This document shows, in pieces, positions 52,501 to 60,683 of a stretch of DNA of 64,000 bases. The stretch lies in the NCBI GenBank assembly GCA_020466095.1, contig CM035807.1, positions 84,344,241 to 84,408,240 on the forward strand, read 5' to 3'. This DNA is from Chlorops oryzae. Its lineage: Eukaryota; Arthropoda; Insecta; Diptera; Chloropidae. Each line of letters begins with the position of its first letter. Positions within the stretch are counted from its first letter, which is position 1. Position numbers and translations under genes: made by a program. The notes beneath the pieces were generated by a model, which was not told where the DNA came from, searched no databases, and saw nothing but the letters and a program-made list of their open reading frames with translations.

Positions 52501-55500
52501 TTCCAGGGTCAAATTTGTATTGTTTCTCAATTTTTTGTTGCCAGTTAGTGACGGGAGATTTTCTTATTTTCGGTATGCGCATTGGACTGAGTAGTATTTC
52601 CTCTTTTTCTGGTGTCGTTATATCAGCCTGGGGGTCCGGGCCAAGAGGAGGAACAGGATGGTAAACATATTGAATAGAGAGCGCAACAATTGGCACTGAC
52701 CAGCAGTCAATCCAGCCAGCACTATAATAAAGAACAAAATATACGGATAAATATATAAGTAAATAACTAACACAATAATAATTCTCATCGGTAATTGGGA
52801 AGGAGTAAATGTACAGAAATAACAAACTTTTCTGGTAAATCAGCTGGAAACATTTTAAAAGTTAGTATACACACCTTCTTTGGCAAATTTTGCGCCATTT
52901 TTTGCCATATAAGGTCGGACGTGATTGAATTTTACCGCCACGTGTGAGAAGACAGGCATTTTCATCGATTGCTAATACAATCGGACGAGAGGATGAAACC
53001 TCAGGTACATATAAGCTTAAATCGAGACCTTCGCCATGTATCCAGAACTTAAGTGTAACAGTCTTAGGTAAAAAGTCATCAAAGGGAAGAGCAAAGCTCA
53101 TGTCAAAAACATCACCACAAAACGCTAAATGATTGTTTTCTTGATTGGCACTGGAACAATCAATCCAATTGTATTCGTTGCATAGCATCAGTATTTCGAA
53201 TTCGTTTAAAATAATATTGAATTTGCAAGTATACGGGACGAATGAGAGCAGATCCGGTCTTGCTTTGCTGGCCCAGTCTTCAATGAGGTCTTGAAAAAAA
53301 CATTTGTGTTTATACACAATGTAGGCGGTTGTTTTGCAACCAGTCAAGCTTATAGTCCAATCTTGCGGAGAGTTCCATTTGTTTGGATAGTGTATCCGAA
53401 CTTTATATTCCAATGATTCGAATTCAGCTAAGCTACGGTACTGCAAAGAGGTCGTAGCTTCGGCATGTAAGAGTTGTCCTTGTATTTTTGTCGTGTAACC
53501 ATCGGCTTCGGTAACCCAAGGTATTGTAAGCTCAACATAAGACGCTGGTCCTACCGTAACATGCATAGCATTTGTTTCTTTCTCTTTTGAGAACAATATA
53601 TCGATTGTTGCCTCGTTAAGAACGCATAAAGTAACGTCAAACGACTGGTAGGTCCGCAGCTCTCCAGGTCGTGGTGTCTGCGTTTCTTTCATTTCCATCC
53701 AATCGGATGGATAAAAAAATTTGAACAAATGATCTCGTTGTCTATCAGCCCATGGACCATAACTAAAATCAGTCCCTTTTAGGCATTTAATGTTAATACC
53801 CCAAACGGGAGGTGATGGCTCTACCACATCGCCATTGTAGAGAATAATGTGAACTGGCTCCTCGGGCACAACACCTGGTTCATCCATATAAAAATAAAGC
53901 TCCATATTGTTGGACATCATTACCACGAATCCTTCTCCCATGTAGCGGGGTGGTTCATCTACTAGACCAGTATACTTAGGGCTTGGTGCAAACATTACTT
54001 TCGCATTTTCAACTTTTGCTTTGACAAAATGCATAAAATGATCGAGACGACAGACTGCTGGTTTTGTGCTATATGTACAACGTGCTTCCTCCATTGAAAT
54101 CGATAGTGTGGTTGGTGTTAGACGGTTTCCAAAAACAAAACGTCCTGAGCAAATATCCATCTTAATAACTGGAATTAAATCACGCCACGTTGTTGCCTTC
54201 ATGGCTTCGGAATGTTTGACAATATCACGTTTACTTTGCCTCGCGTTTTCCATGTTCATATTGTGCTCCTTTAGTTTATTCCGCTCTTCATATGATAGGT
54301 TATCAGTCTGAAAAGGAGTTATGATAGTTTGTTTTAAATAACTAAATTAATTATATTTACGGGTATTAAGAGAGATGGCTTGAGACCAAATGTTTTCTCT
54401 AACTGATCATATAGGTCCGAACGGTTGTATATATGCATCTCAAATCCATTCAGTTGTACTGACAAACGTGTATCCGAATGAGAGAGATCTATTAAGGAAG
54501 AATTTACAATATTGTGATAAATAAATTTTGAAATAATATTTTCTTACCTCTGAAACGTCTTTAGGCACGTACGAACGCCACCAACGAAAAATGAAATATC
54601 CATCTTGCACACGCACGGAATAATCAAACGTTATATATACAAAATCCCGAAACATGATTTTACCAGCTAAGGGATTCAGTGCCACAGAACCTGTAAAAAT
54701 GAGAAAATAAAGTTAATACAACATTCACTATTTTCATAATTAAATATAAATTTTATATACTAAATCCTAAGAGGCACAAATGGTCTATTTAGTTGTTCAT
54801 TTAAAATTATTTAGGCCCGTTTGGTACTGTTTCCGTTGAAGTTTTTGTCATGATATCCTCTCAAAATGTTTATTCGCAACGAAAAATTTAATCGAAACAG
54901 TAGCAAACGGGACAAGGCCCGTTGTATAGCTCGTAGCGTTGAGAAACATCTGTGACTGTCGTTACACAATATAAGATTGTAAGGGTCAACTGATCTTGTT
55001 TTTACCGCAGGGAAAAACATTTTGATGACTGGATAAGGTATTCCGTCGAACCCAGAAGTAGTTCCTGTGGCCCTAGCTAGAGCGATTTCAAATACAGAGA
55101 GTTTGTGCCGAAAACGAGTGCCAGTGACGAAAAGTGGAAGGATGTTTGTTTGCAATCTAAAAATTTTGGAATTATGTTGTGGGTCAGTGGGGTTTTCGCA
55201 GAATTCGCAAATAAAGTGTACGTATAAACGTAACAATAGACACCTTAAATAGCTACCATCCGAAATTTCAATTCACATTAGTGAAGGAAAAAGAAATATC
55301 ATTCTTAGACAAAGAGATCGAGATTCGTTATTTTTTGACTGGTATTAAAAACCCATTACATCTGGAAGCATTGTAGAAACAATATACATTTTTTTCTTGC
55401 TATTACTTTGCTCAGGTTCAAAACCAAGCACGAAGAAACATATGCTTAAATTTGATTATTTTGCAAATTCACCTTCACTTAAAAATTTCAAATCTTGTTA

Positions 55501-57870
55501 CAATAAAAATAAAAAAAAAATTCCAGTTAAAATTCAGGTAACTGAATACTTCCAGTATGACATGATTGATATAATTTTTCTCTCAATCGTAAGTGTTTTG
55601 TAGTGACAAACGTACACAGATTCTTTACAGTATCTGACACTTTTTTATTTGAAAATGAAAATTATATTCAACTTTCTACTACTGTAATTCGAAGATATTT
55701 CAGGAATGTAAATGCATTATGTTTTCAAGTACGTATCTTTGGGCCATCACACTTCTTCTGAGCAAAATTACATTTAAAAGATCACAAAGAAAGATATGAC
55801 CTGTGATACATCCTTTGAAAGCTCATTGAAACCATCCATTTTAATCATAGGACATAAATTTTATATTACGTTCAGATGTATGCCGAAATCTTTTTTAATT
55901 AGAAATTTTTTAAGTTGCAACAAAGTAGATATTTAATAAATATTATTTATTACTTAGTTGGTTTTTTTTTTTTTTAATTTATGCTTACCTATTTGAAAAT
56001 ATGCTCCTTTGATAAACCAGCGGTTTGCAATTTTAGTAATGAGAACTCCAACCACACGTGAGTTATAGAAGGTAATATAAGTCACCCATGTAATAGATGT
56101 CCAAAGAGAGCATAGCAGCCATATCTAGGACATGAAACAAAATTATGATTTATATATGAACCATGGATGATTACATTTGTTTTAAGAAACGTTTAGGTTA
56201 TGCTTGAACCTGGAAATATTTATTCTTCTTAGTTAATGGAGAAAACCAAGTAAGGGTGTTATAGTGAGACAAGTCTGACAATACAATACCCGACACAGAC
56301 ACACATATTTAAATAATTTTTAAAACACGGCCAAAAAACTGGACCTTCGAGAAAAAATATTCTACAGATTTTTAAGGCCAAAAGGGGCCCCATATACCGA
56401 CTTTTTTCAATTTCTTTATGAAAACCGCCATGCCCACATTTCCTAATTTACTGAATTCTAATCGAAGACTTAAATATACGCCCAAAATCTAAATTTCATT
56501 CAAATATTTCGAAAAAGTCTAATTTTGGGTCAGTGTTGGGATTTTTGAGACAGACCGAAGTACTTGAGGTACCCTTAATAATGAACCGATCAAAAAGATT
56601 TTTAAAGAGAATGCTCATGACTGCAAAGGAAGCATACATGTCAACTTTCGTTCAAGTCCCATATGAATTTCAGGTGTAGGAGACAATTTTCGAAACACGC
56701 CCTAAGCCACTCGGAAGCTTTAAATGTTAAAAAAGCTTCTCCAATCTCTACTCGCATTTACTTAATTTACGGGCGTGGCAATTGTGATCGTCCTTGTGGT
56801 CCAATACACCTACGCATCGATTTTTTATGAAAAACTGGAAGCGGAATTGCAAAAAAAAAAAAAACAAAACAATATATAATCAAATATGCGAAAGATGACA
56901 TCGAAACAGAAACTGGAAATACACAAAGTATGTGTAATGATAATACAGTGGTGCCTTGACAAACGAGTGCCTTAACATACGAGGTTTTTGAGATACGACC
57001 CGTCCAGCGAGTGGTTTTTTTGTTTTGAAATACGAGCAAATTTGGACATACGTGAAATCGGCTTAGCGAGTCGGCCAAGATCGCACACACATTTTTGCAA
57101 GAAATTGGTTTCGACGAGCCAGAGGGGGAGGTTATTTCTACAAGTGAGATAAAAGAGATTTTGGAAATATAAGGTAGAGTTTTACAGTTTGTGGAAAAGA
57201 AACATCCAGAAAATGTTGCAACTGGCCGTGAATCGGAGCTATTTAGTGACACTACACTAACTCATTTCCGTAACATTATGAAAGGGACGAAAAAATAAAC
57301 CTCCCTGGACATAGTTTTTTAAACGGCCTACAGTTGAATGTGAGAAAGGCGTGGCGAAAAAGGCAAATATGTTCAAAAAACATATAACAAAAGTAAGTGG
57401 GGTGACATTTTGGGGACTGAATCGGATTAATGGCAGTTCAGTTATTTGCAAATGAGAGATTTGTTTTGAGTAATTTGAAATACGAGCAAGGTCGCGGAGC
57501 GAATGTAGCTGGTATGTCAAGGTACCACTGTATTTTAGAATTGTAAACGAAAAGCATTGAACTTATTCGAATATTTTATAGTTGCTAGCGAAAAGAAGCA
57601 TCTAGGAACACAAACACATAAGCTGGCTTTTATCTGTAGAAGGAATAGCGGTCCAACAACAAACTATTCCAACTGATTAAAAAGTATCCGGCGAAGCTTT
57701 ATCGACTAAAGTGCGCATGCAATTATTACATATAAATTCTTTCGCATTGATATTGATTCACTCACCATTGGCGCATCGAAATTCATATTCTCCAAAGGAA
57801 TATGCTTCGAGCTGTTCCATGTTCCTGCTTCTGGGAATCCGAAATTACTTTCCTCCGATATTGCGTCCAT
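24415..57870 (-). CDS. tweek: tweek ortholog (BLTP1/KIAA1109), 30 coding exons
   Basis: Bridge-like lipid transfer protein 1: a very long hydrophobic-groove protein anchored in the ER near membrane contact sites and thought to move bulk phospholipid. Drosophila tweek acts in synaptic vesicle recycling. Exons: 57870-57766, 56124-55989, 54690-54548, 54488-54361, 54307-52875, 52721-51598, 51532-51469, 51405-51059, 50464-49925, 49862-49646, 49593-49283, 48428-48305, 47923-47828, 43617-43040, 42062-41726, 41611-40611, 39768-39414, 39354-39093, 36872-36767, 36135-36080, 36012-35695, 35626-35268, 35214-35082, 34888-34762, 32818-32259, 32189-31958, 31890-31240, 30320-25703, 25507-25170, 25097-24415. 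Phases agree at all but a few junctions; five single-base corrections give 5,161 codons, close to the human length of about 5,000. Conserved human motifs occur in order from the N-terminal anchor to the WHLEP and RTTIPKWLQRG motifs at the C terminus. Confidence 0.95.
25703..30320 (-). CDS. tweek: tweek exon 28: 4.6-kb exon, C-terminal FSA region
   Basis: A single exon of 4,618 bp (about 1,539 codons), fully open. Starts ENERVEGIVLRQGGYVNAS, then CLTTDLLNHLVFVQKVFMRE (near identical to human), FADDFETTLDDWKP, LDVKLHYQSRTL, FPVDVIVYFHMQPSTFRFSCLPVSRVECML, DIGSASFKYDMRRLTEILAF-PKAWYRRR and LHGNNISLACFHG. It corresponds to the conserved FSA_C (fragile-site-associated) part of the family. Internal oddities: an Ala run of 6-7 near the LPEII block and several Ser/Gln-rich linkers. 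Flanking splice phases are consistent (0 in, 1 out). Confidence 0.96.
30692..31064. mobile_element. inverted-repeat element, outer of a nested pair
   Basis: The left end TATGTGATTGTTTTGACTTT and the right end (reverse complement TATGTGATTGTTTTCCCTTT) match over about 60 bp with small gaps. Located in tweek intron 27. It is split by a piggyBac-like MITE at 30786-30914. Confidence 0.7.
30786..30914. mobile_element. piggyBac-type MITE at TTAA
   Basis: 129-bp element, termini CCCGGTAGCGCCT and AGGCGCTACCGGG, flanked on both sides by TTAA (30782-30785 and 30915-30918). TTAA targets and CCC/GGG ends are the piggyBac signature. Inserted inside the 30692-31064 element, so it is the younger insertion. 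Confidence 0.85.
31240..32818 (-). CDS. tweek: tweek exons 25-27
   Basis: Exon 25 contains CWKTIYHLLELYG (human CWQNMYKLLNFYS). It ends at a GTAAAAAC donor inside an otherwise open frame; the 69-bp intron has a perfect TACTAAT branch point. Exon 26 has TRLIVFGVAKIHKTRL and MIVLLEGVAPN. Exon 27 runs from TVVKVTIGKSQTLYSSL to the INAALLPSLQAQYKM and TGNRAKFVIDLPTHTLSF blocks, but the frame breaks near 31660; one missing C in AATCCGAC restores it and makes the exon length fit its flanking phases. Confidence 0.88.
33205..33614 (+). CDS. possible nested gene remnant in tweek intron 24
   Basis: Opposite to tweek. From about 33273 to the stop at 33612-33614 the frame is open and looks protein-like: GPEDEPNENLYDPP, then LTRDRLNIPHLYEVREQQDW, YPPKNNKFYHTLRLTLLHYK and RYNRTFDLRVEQN. 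A short ATG-led stretch (MSVRRSVRGFPN, 33205) may be a first exon, but I cannot join the two in frame with good splice sites. I do not recognise the family. It could be a small nested gene, a decayed one, or chance. A hAT-like insertion starts 28 bp after the stop. Confidence 0.35.
33643..34719. mobile_element. composite hAT-like element with 8-bp TSD
   Basis: Perfect 19-bp terminal inverted repeats CATGATACAAGAAAACAAG, flanked by an 8-bp direct repeat TTCGTAAC (33635-33642 and 34720-34727). Inside are two further inverted-repeat units: about 33690-34503 (ATAATACCCGACACA ... TGTGTCGGGTATA) and 34501-34706. No transposase. Lies in tweek intron 24. Confidence 0.8.
34501..34706. mobile_element. 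inverted-repeat unit inside the composite element
   Basis: Ends AACAAGATAGCGCCACTT and its reverse complement. The subterminal arms TTGTTGTTGTTTCCCATG and CATGGGAAACAACAACAA also pair. Contains TGACGTCA. About 206 bp at the right side of the 33643-34719 composite. Confidence 0.65.
34762..36872 (-). CDS. tweek: tweek exons 19-24
   Basis: Six short exons (56-359 bp) with consistent phases. Exon 21 holds VMQDSIKLLDAHLIFEPLLT (human LADAQVVFKPLLS), exon 22 GFDSIRVDIV and NFSLNIRFISQQ (human LDCLRADIV, CNFTISCQSISQH), exon 23 VNMPLLRLLHQITNMYQNVK (human VDMALVRLIHQFSTM). Exon 24 is preceded by a long AAGTAGTAGTAGC microsatellite starting less than 20 bp upstream of its acceptor. Confidence 0.9.
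34907..35046. repeat. microsatellite, AGT / AAGTAGTAGTAGC repeat
   Basis: A pure AGT run grades into about ten copies of a 13-mer AAGTAGTAGTAGC. It sits in tweek intron 23, starting less than 20 bp upstream of the exon 24 acceptor on the coding strand. Confidence 0.9.
38105..38992. mobile_element. inverted-repeat element, GCCGGCCGTACA ends
   Basis: Terminal inverted repeats GCCGGCCGTACA with weaker matching for another 15 bp (ending in AACGC on both sides). About 888 bp, AT-rich, no transposase. Fills much of tweek intron 18. No clear target duplication seen. Confidence 0.6.
39093..39768 (-). CDS. tweek: tweek exons 17-18
   Basis: Exon 17 begins RLDWNLLSTASPAITAWMNP (human RQLNLLSTATPAVGAWLVP) and includes LQEDPSCQLCYIMQ (human LQENPSCLLCNIL). 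Exon 18 has GIIVLSRQWKNTL followed by an acidic stretch and a run of four His. The donor at 39092 leads into a 2.2-kb intron largely made of one inverted-repeat element. Confidence 0.92.
39835..40312. mobile_element. interspersed element with GACGGACAGACGGACAT motif
   Basis: Starts near AAGTAAGAAAGCTAAAGTCGG, has a subterminal inverted pair TACCCAGCG (left) and CGCTGGGTA (right), and carries the GATCCGACCAC-GGACGGACAGACGGACAT block seen in many fly introns. Related fragments: 33040-33090, 43851-43940, 45755-45850. Non-autonomous; family not named with confidence. In tweek intron 16. Confidence 0.6.
40611..43617 (-). CDS. tweek: tweek exons 14-16
   Basis: Exon 14 (43617-43040) encodes VDSRGSSSGTPSLSSNSF, later LKGQMNIFLTPLLLEGLQR, the counterpart of human VDVVLTPLVAEALDR. 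Exon 16 contains LRRLKTDNPNCQDTTALMV, FIMFECGLEGVSVKI and IELKSVWFNFAAPPCV, matching the human FECGLENLTIK and IKEIWFSFAAPTNV blocks. A plus-strand gene lies nested in the 977-bp intron between exons 14 and 15. Confidence 0.93.
42182..42923 (+). CDS. nested gene: secreted protein with RKKR site
   Basis: Four exons on the strand opposite tweek, inside tweek intron 14: 42182-42265, 42320-42468, 42522-42705, 42807-42923, all with GT/AG sites and agreeing phases, giving 177 residues. The first 25 or so residues (MKSTDEKLFVLISLVMLYFV, then CVHG) form a signal peptide. The rest is acidic and has no cysteine. A dibasic convertase-type site RKKR (about residue 130) precedes a C-terminal segment (NSLADSPADV ... 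HIRVKRF, about 48 residues). A polyA signal AATAAA follows at 42943-42948. I do not recognise the protein. A secreted propeptide or precursor hormone is possible but inferred only from the signal peptide and RKKR; there is no amidation glycine. Confidence 0.75.
44391..44855. repeat. three diverged tandem units of about 180 bp
   Basis: Motifs GGGAGCCCCCTTAAGG, GGAGATAGAGG, GAAAATGTT and GGGGTCGGTCATA recur three times in the same order. Probably the degraded interior of a transposable element within tweek intron 13. Confidence 0.6.
45445..45699. mobile_element. foldback MITE
   Basis: Arms containing CCTTTTCGCGAATTCATCG and, inverted, CCTTTTCGCGAATTTATCG match over about 35 bp, separated by about 185 bp. 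Non-coding, in tweek intron 13. Confidence 0.6.
45853..46101. mobile_element. CGCACAC-family foldback element, copy 1
   Basis: The left end ATATCGCACACTTATCACTA continues into AAATCGGCACAACTCAAAA. The right end returns to GTGCGATAT. Same family as 50531-50778. In tweek intron 13, next to a GGACAGTCGG-type interspersed-repeat fragment. Confidence 0.55.
46200..47800. other. tweek intron 13 remainder
   Basis: AT-rich intron sequence between the CGCACAC element and exon 13. One 78-codon plus-strand frame (46616-46852) lacks family resemblance and splice support. Nothing else seen. Confidence 0.6.
47828..51405 (-). CDS. tweek: tweek exons 8-13: variable serine-rich region
   Basis: Exon 8 ends with WVEVGCTSLGPILLEGASAL, exon 9 starts FLREHDAKHKRLWFLW and contains CGCIGGCTFFG, all matching human BLTP1 (FLETHDARTKRLWFLW, CGCLGGCRFFG). 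Exons 10-13 are low in conservation and rich in Ser, Asn and charged residues, except SENPSEMFFSAEEDI, which parallels the human DSEAYFSAAEEF block. Splice phases agree at every junction here. Intron 8 hosts a foldback element (50531-50778). Confidence 0.9.
50531..50778. mobile_element. CGCACAC-family foldback element, copy 2
   Basis: Inverted arms CGCACACTAATCACTAAACC and (reverse complement of the right end) CGCACACTTATCACTAAATC, each continuing into GGCACAACTC-like sequence. About 248 bp, in tweek intron 8. The loop contains TTTGCTGCAGCAAAA, shared in part with copy 1. Confidence 0.7.
51469..52721 (-). CDS. tweek: tweek exons 6-7
   Basis: Exon 6 begins SAGWIDCWSVPIVALSIQY and continues through FGEDQNFTDMEQ, VVLIERLGFEMNKRYHETLL and DSLEY-like DTLEYSWLIEVQLGKL, matching human BLTP1. 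Near 52303 the frame changes. Either a 52-bp intron (weak donor AAT|GTCAGG at 52354, good CTAAC branch point, acceptor at 52303) removes it, or one surplus G in AAAGG does. Exon 7 encodes ISPIRLANCNLHGQRVKSGIS. Its donor (TCGG|GTTTGT) is one base out of phase with exon 8, which a GGG-to-GG correction fixes. Confidence 0.85.
52875..54690 (-). CDS. tweek: tweek exons 3-5: N-terminal lipid-transfer (chorein-like) region
   Basis: Exon 3 carries GKIMFRDFVYIT and VQDGYFIFRWW, exon 4 MHIYNRSDLYDQLEKTFGLK, and exon 5 WRDLIPVIKMDICSGRFVFGN, RYMGEGFVVM, YFYMDEPGVVPEE and YGPWADRQRDHLFKFF. All are collinear with human BLTP1. The 59-bp intron between exons 3 and 4 joins out of frame: exon 3 ends after GAG (phase 0), while exon 4 (AG|AT CTC TCT CAT) needs one more base. 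A lost G at the acceptor (AGG to AG) would restore VSE-DLSHSDTRL. Confidence 0.93.
54811..55236 (-). pseudogene. probable LINE reverse-transcriptase fragment
   Basis: A 141-codon open frame on the minus strand contains ALARATGTTSGFDGIPYPVI. This resembles the start of the reverse transcriptase of non-LTR elements (typically GTSPGxDGIPYxMIK). The next motifs (LFN.., W) do not follow, so only a fragment is present. In tweek intron 2. Confidence 0.4.
55989..57870 (-). CDS. tweek: tweek exons 1-2: start and membrane anchor
   Basis: Exon 1 (57870-57766) starts at the first ATG and encodes 35 residues ending NMNFDAPM, followed by a GTGAGT donor. Exon 2 (56124-55989) opens IWLLCSLWTSITWVTYITFY, a hydrophobic span (about residues 36-55), then NSRVVGVLITKIANRWFIKG, matching the NSRNIGLILT...LNRLY segment of human BLTP1. 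This is the N-terminal transmembrane anchor typical of the family. The 1.6-kb intron between them holds a Tigger-like remnant and a fragment of an interspersed repeat. Confidence 0.93.
56248..56720. mobile_element. fragment of the GGGTGTTATAG / CCCGACACAG repeat family
   Basis: Shares AAGTAAGGGTGTTATAG, AATACCCGACACAGACAC and AGACAATTTTCGAAA with the interior of the 33643-34719 element, but lacks the 3' part and the TIR. Truncated copy in tweek intron 1. Confidence 0.65.
56948..57534 (+). mobile_element. Tigger/pogo-like remnant, TA-flanked
   Basis: Termini CAGTGGTGCCTTGACAAACG and, inverted, CAGTGGTACCTTGACATACC, with TA on each side. The plus strand between retains a decayed transposase C terminus: FVEKKHPENVATGRESELF, LTHFRNIMKGTKK and TSLD, as in Tigger elements. 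Most of the transposase is deleted. In tweek intron 1. Confidence 0.75.
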
Positions 57871-60002
57871 TTTACGAGTTTAATCAGTCGATTTTCTTTT
57901 ATTTTGTTTTTCAGTTCTTGTGAAACCTTACATATATAGATGATAACATTAACACTAGATTGGACTGCACATCTAGAAAAAAACATGAAAAGGGACCGTA
58001 GAAGATAATATTGTACTACGAGTTGTAAAAATTTCATTCACATATGCCTATGTGTATATGTTATATGTATATATGTATGGGTATACATGATTCAAAACAA
58101 AAATATTTCTTACCATCATATTGTTTCCGTTTTAGACGATACAAACTTACACCAAACTACAGATTACACAAAATTCTTTATTTATTGCACTCGATTTTAC
58201 ACTTCTATGATTCATTTTGCTTATTTTTGTTATTTTTTCGCATCAAATTTAATGGAATCTTGCGAATGTTCATTTTCATTTGAGTTCGATTTTTCCCTGC
58301 TGACAGTAAGGACTAAACGTCAAAGGGGAAACAGCACTGGTTTGTTCAATTGGAACTCTGACAGCTGTTGGAAATTAAAGCGCTACATAAACAATCAGTC
58401 TGACTGATCATTTATCAGTGTTCGTGTTGATGTACTCTGGACCATTTATTTTACATTATTTTAGCTCAGTCGTGCATTAATTTTGTGCATTTTCTTTTTC
58501 TTCTTCTTTTTCATGTTTGTCCGCCGATGAATTCGAAATATTTTTCTACACTCACTACGTGAAATTTGAATTTGACTGAAACGTCACGGCAAAACATCAA
58601 ACTCATTTTGATTATTGGTTGACTGATGATGCATCAAACGATAATCGTTTCGGTGTGCCGCACAATGCTCACAAGTCGTGTTCTATTAAGCAAATGCGTA
58701 TTTGCCATTTCACAATATCGTATATTCGACATCTATTGTGTGTCAGCAAATGCTTGCAAACACGATTTTTTCTAGGAATGGACATACACGAATATCGACG
58801 AATATTTGGTGCTGAAATGCCAAATCCGCATTGTGCGCCTTTAAGCGACAAATCACCAGCGACACAGTTGGTTTGATGGCGAGGTACGAACGGGGAAGGG
58901 AGAAAACCGCTCCCATACCGCATCCCCGAACGTCCCTTGTCATCATTTCAACTGTTTCGGTGGCGATTTATCGCTTAATATGAACAGCGACTTACAAAAT
59001 CAACTGACTGTTTCAATCCGACTGAATGTTTACGCGGCGCTTAACGAAGCTTCCTGTAAACCGATATACATGTTCGATGACCAATCAAAACAACCAACAT
59101 TTTCGATTCGCTTGCATGGTCGTACAAGTCTCCCAACGGTCATTTGAAGTAAGTTCGTAATATTGTTTAAGTCTCTATAACATTTTTTTTTAACAAACTG
59201 AAAGGTAAAGTATGGAAAAGCACATCGAGTTCAGCCGGGAACTTTTTTACTAAGACCTGTCGTAAATCGATATATTTTCTCTATATAGCTATTGAAAGTT
59301 AATTGGAAGAAACGCCATTTTAAAATCAAAAGGATGTGGTCAGCTTGAAGGGTTGGGCCTGTATGCATGATATCATTTAGACTGACTCCGTTCAGAGCCC
59401 GATATGGCTTTTTTTTGGCGTTCTGGGCAAAAATAATATTCCGTTGCAAATAAGAGTTTCGGTCAATTTTCATTGAATTTCATTGAATTTTAAGTACAGA
59501 AATTATAAAATATATTCAACATATTCAAATGCTTTCCAAGCGGTCGGAAAATTTCGAATGAAATAAAAGTAACTCCACTTATTTCGTTTCTTTAGTGCTA
59601 CCACTAACGAAAAATAACACTTTTTAAAGTCTCCAAAGTCTCCGATTCCATTCCGTCTCGTTTTTTTTTTAGTACGTGTATTGCTTATGGAAGCAAAAAT
59701 TTTGATTGAAGTGGACACTTAGCTTAAGGTCAAAGAAAAAAGAGTAGAATTCCTACGAGAGAAGCAAATTAATTGTAAAGTTCGAACAAAACGATATATA
59801 ATATTGATGAATTGAATTAAATTTGTACACTCGAGTAAAAATTACGCTTTCCATTTACAGTTAGAAAATTCCTCGTAAGACTCCGCCTTTCACTCACGCA
59901 TATATTTCAATTGGCAAATACAGGCATGTGCTGGCATTAGGATGGAAAAATATTAGAAGACTAGATTCTTGAATCTAGATTTTAATAGTGTCTAGTATGT
60001 AC
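57871..60002. other. intergenic region upstream of tweek
   Basis: Should contain the tweek promoter and 5' UTR on the minus strand. No convincing TATA or DRE was found near 57.9-58.5 kb. A 58-codon plus-strand ORF (58980-59156) is followed at once by a GTAAGT donor sequence. The rest is AT-rich with no recognisable feature. Confidence 0.5.
58980..59156 (+). CDS. small ORF of unknown status
   Basis: ATG-led frame of 58 codons (MNSDLQNQLTVSIRLNVYAA, then CKPIYMFDDQSKQPTFSIRL) ending TGA, directly beside the donor-like GAA|GTAAGTTCG. Not recognised. It could be part of a 5' exon of the downstream Ubc9 gene, a remnant, or chance. Confidence 0.25.
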
Positions 60003-60240
60003 ACCGGCCTCCGTGGAGCAATTGGTTGAAATGCCAACTTACGATGCGAGAGGCCCTGGGTTCAACTCCCAGCTTCGTCGTGGATGTTAATTGTGTCGTT
60101 TTTCTGTTTCTGTTCTTCTTTGTTTTCTCATTTTTCGTGGTATCGCGACGGGCCCATGTGGAGCCTAAGTGTGTCACCCTTCATGGTGGCAGCCATACTA
60201 ACCATATAGAACTATATGATACTAACCATCCAACCAATGT
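60003..60240 (+). mobile_element. tRNA-derived SINE
   Basis: Starts with a tRNA-like head: an A-box-like TGGAGCAATTGGTTG and a perfect B box GGTTCAACTCC about 50 bp later (GGCCCTGGGTTCAACTCCCAG). It does not fold as a complete functional tRNA. A non-tRNA body with a T-rich stretch follows. Exact 3' end uncertain. Confidence 0.7.
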
Positions 60241-60378
60241 GTATATGGAGAAAAGAAGCTTCTCTTTTCCATGACATTTTGTTAATCTAAACCCGGACAA
60301 TGGAGAGCTGTCAACTATGAGTAATCGATAACGACCAGCGTCCTTTCGATTGTAGACTATGACAGACCTATCCGATAG

Positions 60379-60386
60379 TATCGATA
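60379..60386. promoter_or_regulatory. DRE motif TATCGATA
   Basis: Perfect DNA-replication-related element, the DREF binding site common in promoters of Drosophila housekeeping genes, 298 bp upstream of the Ubc9 start codon. A second partial match (ATCGATAA) lies near 60324. Confidence 0.6.
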
Positions 60387-60683
60387 GTGCTACCGATTGT
60401 TCTTCGGCTAGCGTGCCTTTGTATGCAGCTTTTAAGGAAAAATTGCAATTTTCTTCATAAAAGGCTAGAAGCACTGTTGAAAAGGATATTGTAAGTTGAA
60501 TGTGATAATCATAAGTTGCAATACAAGTAACAGCGCTCATTTTTTCTTGTATTTCAATATTTAGGCCTGTCGGTTGGAATAAAGCATTTGAGTCTGTGTT
60601 AGTATTTGTATTTTAAGAGCGACTTTTTGAAAACAACAACAACAACAACAAAGAAGAACGGAAATAACGGAGAGTATAAAAAA

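Noticed and set aside
60006..60082. Functional tRNA gene
   Set aside because: A and B boxes are present but the acceptor stem and anticodon arm do not fold into a complete cloverleaf; the following body fits a SINE.
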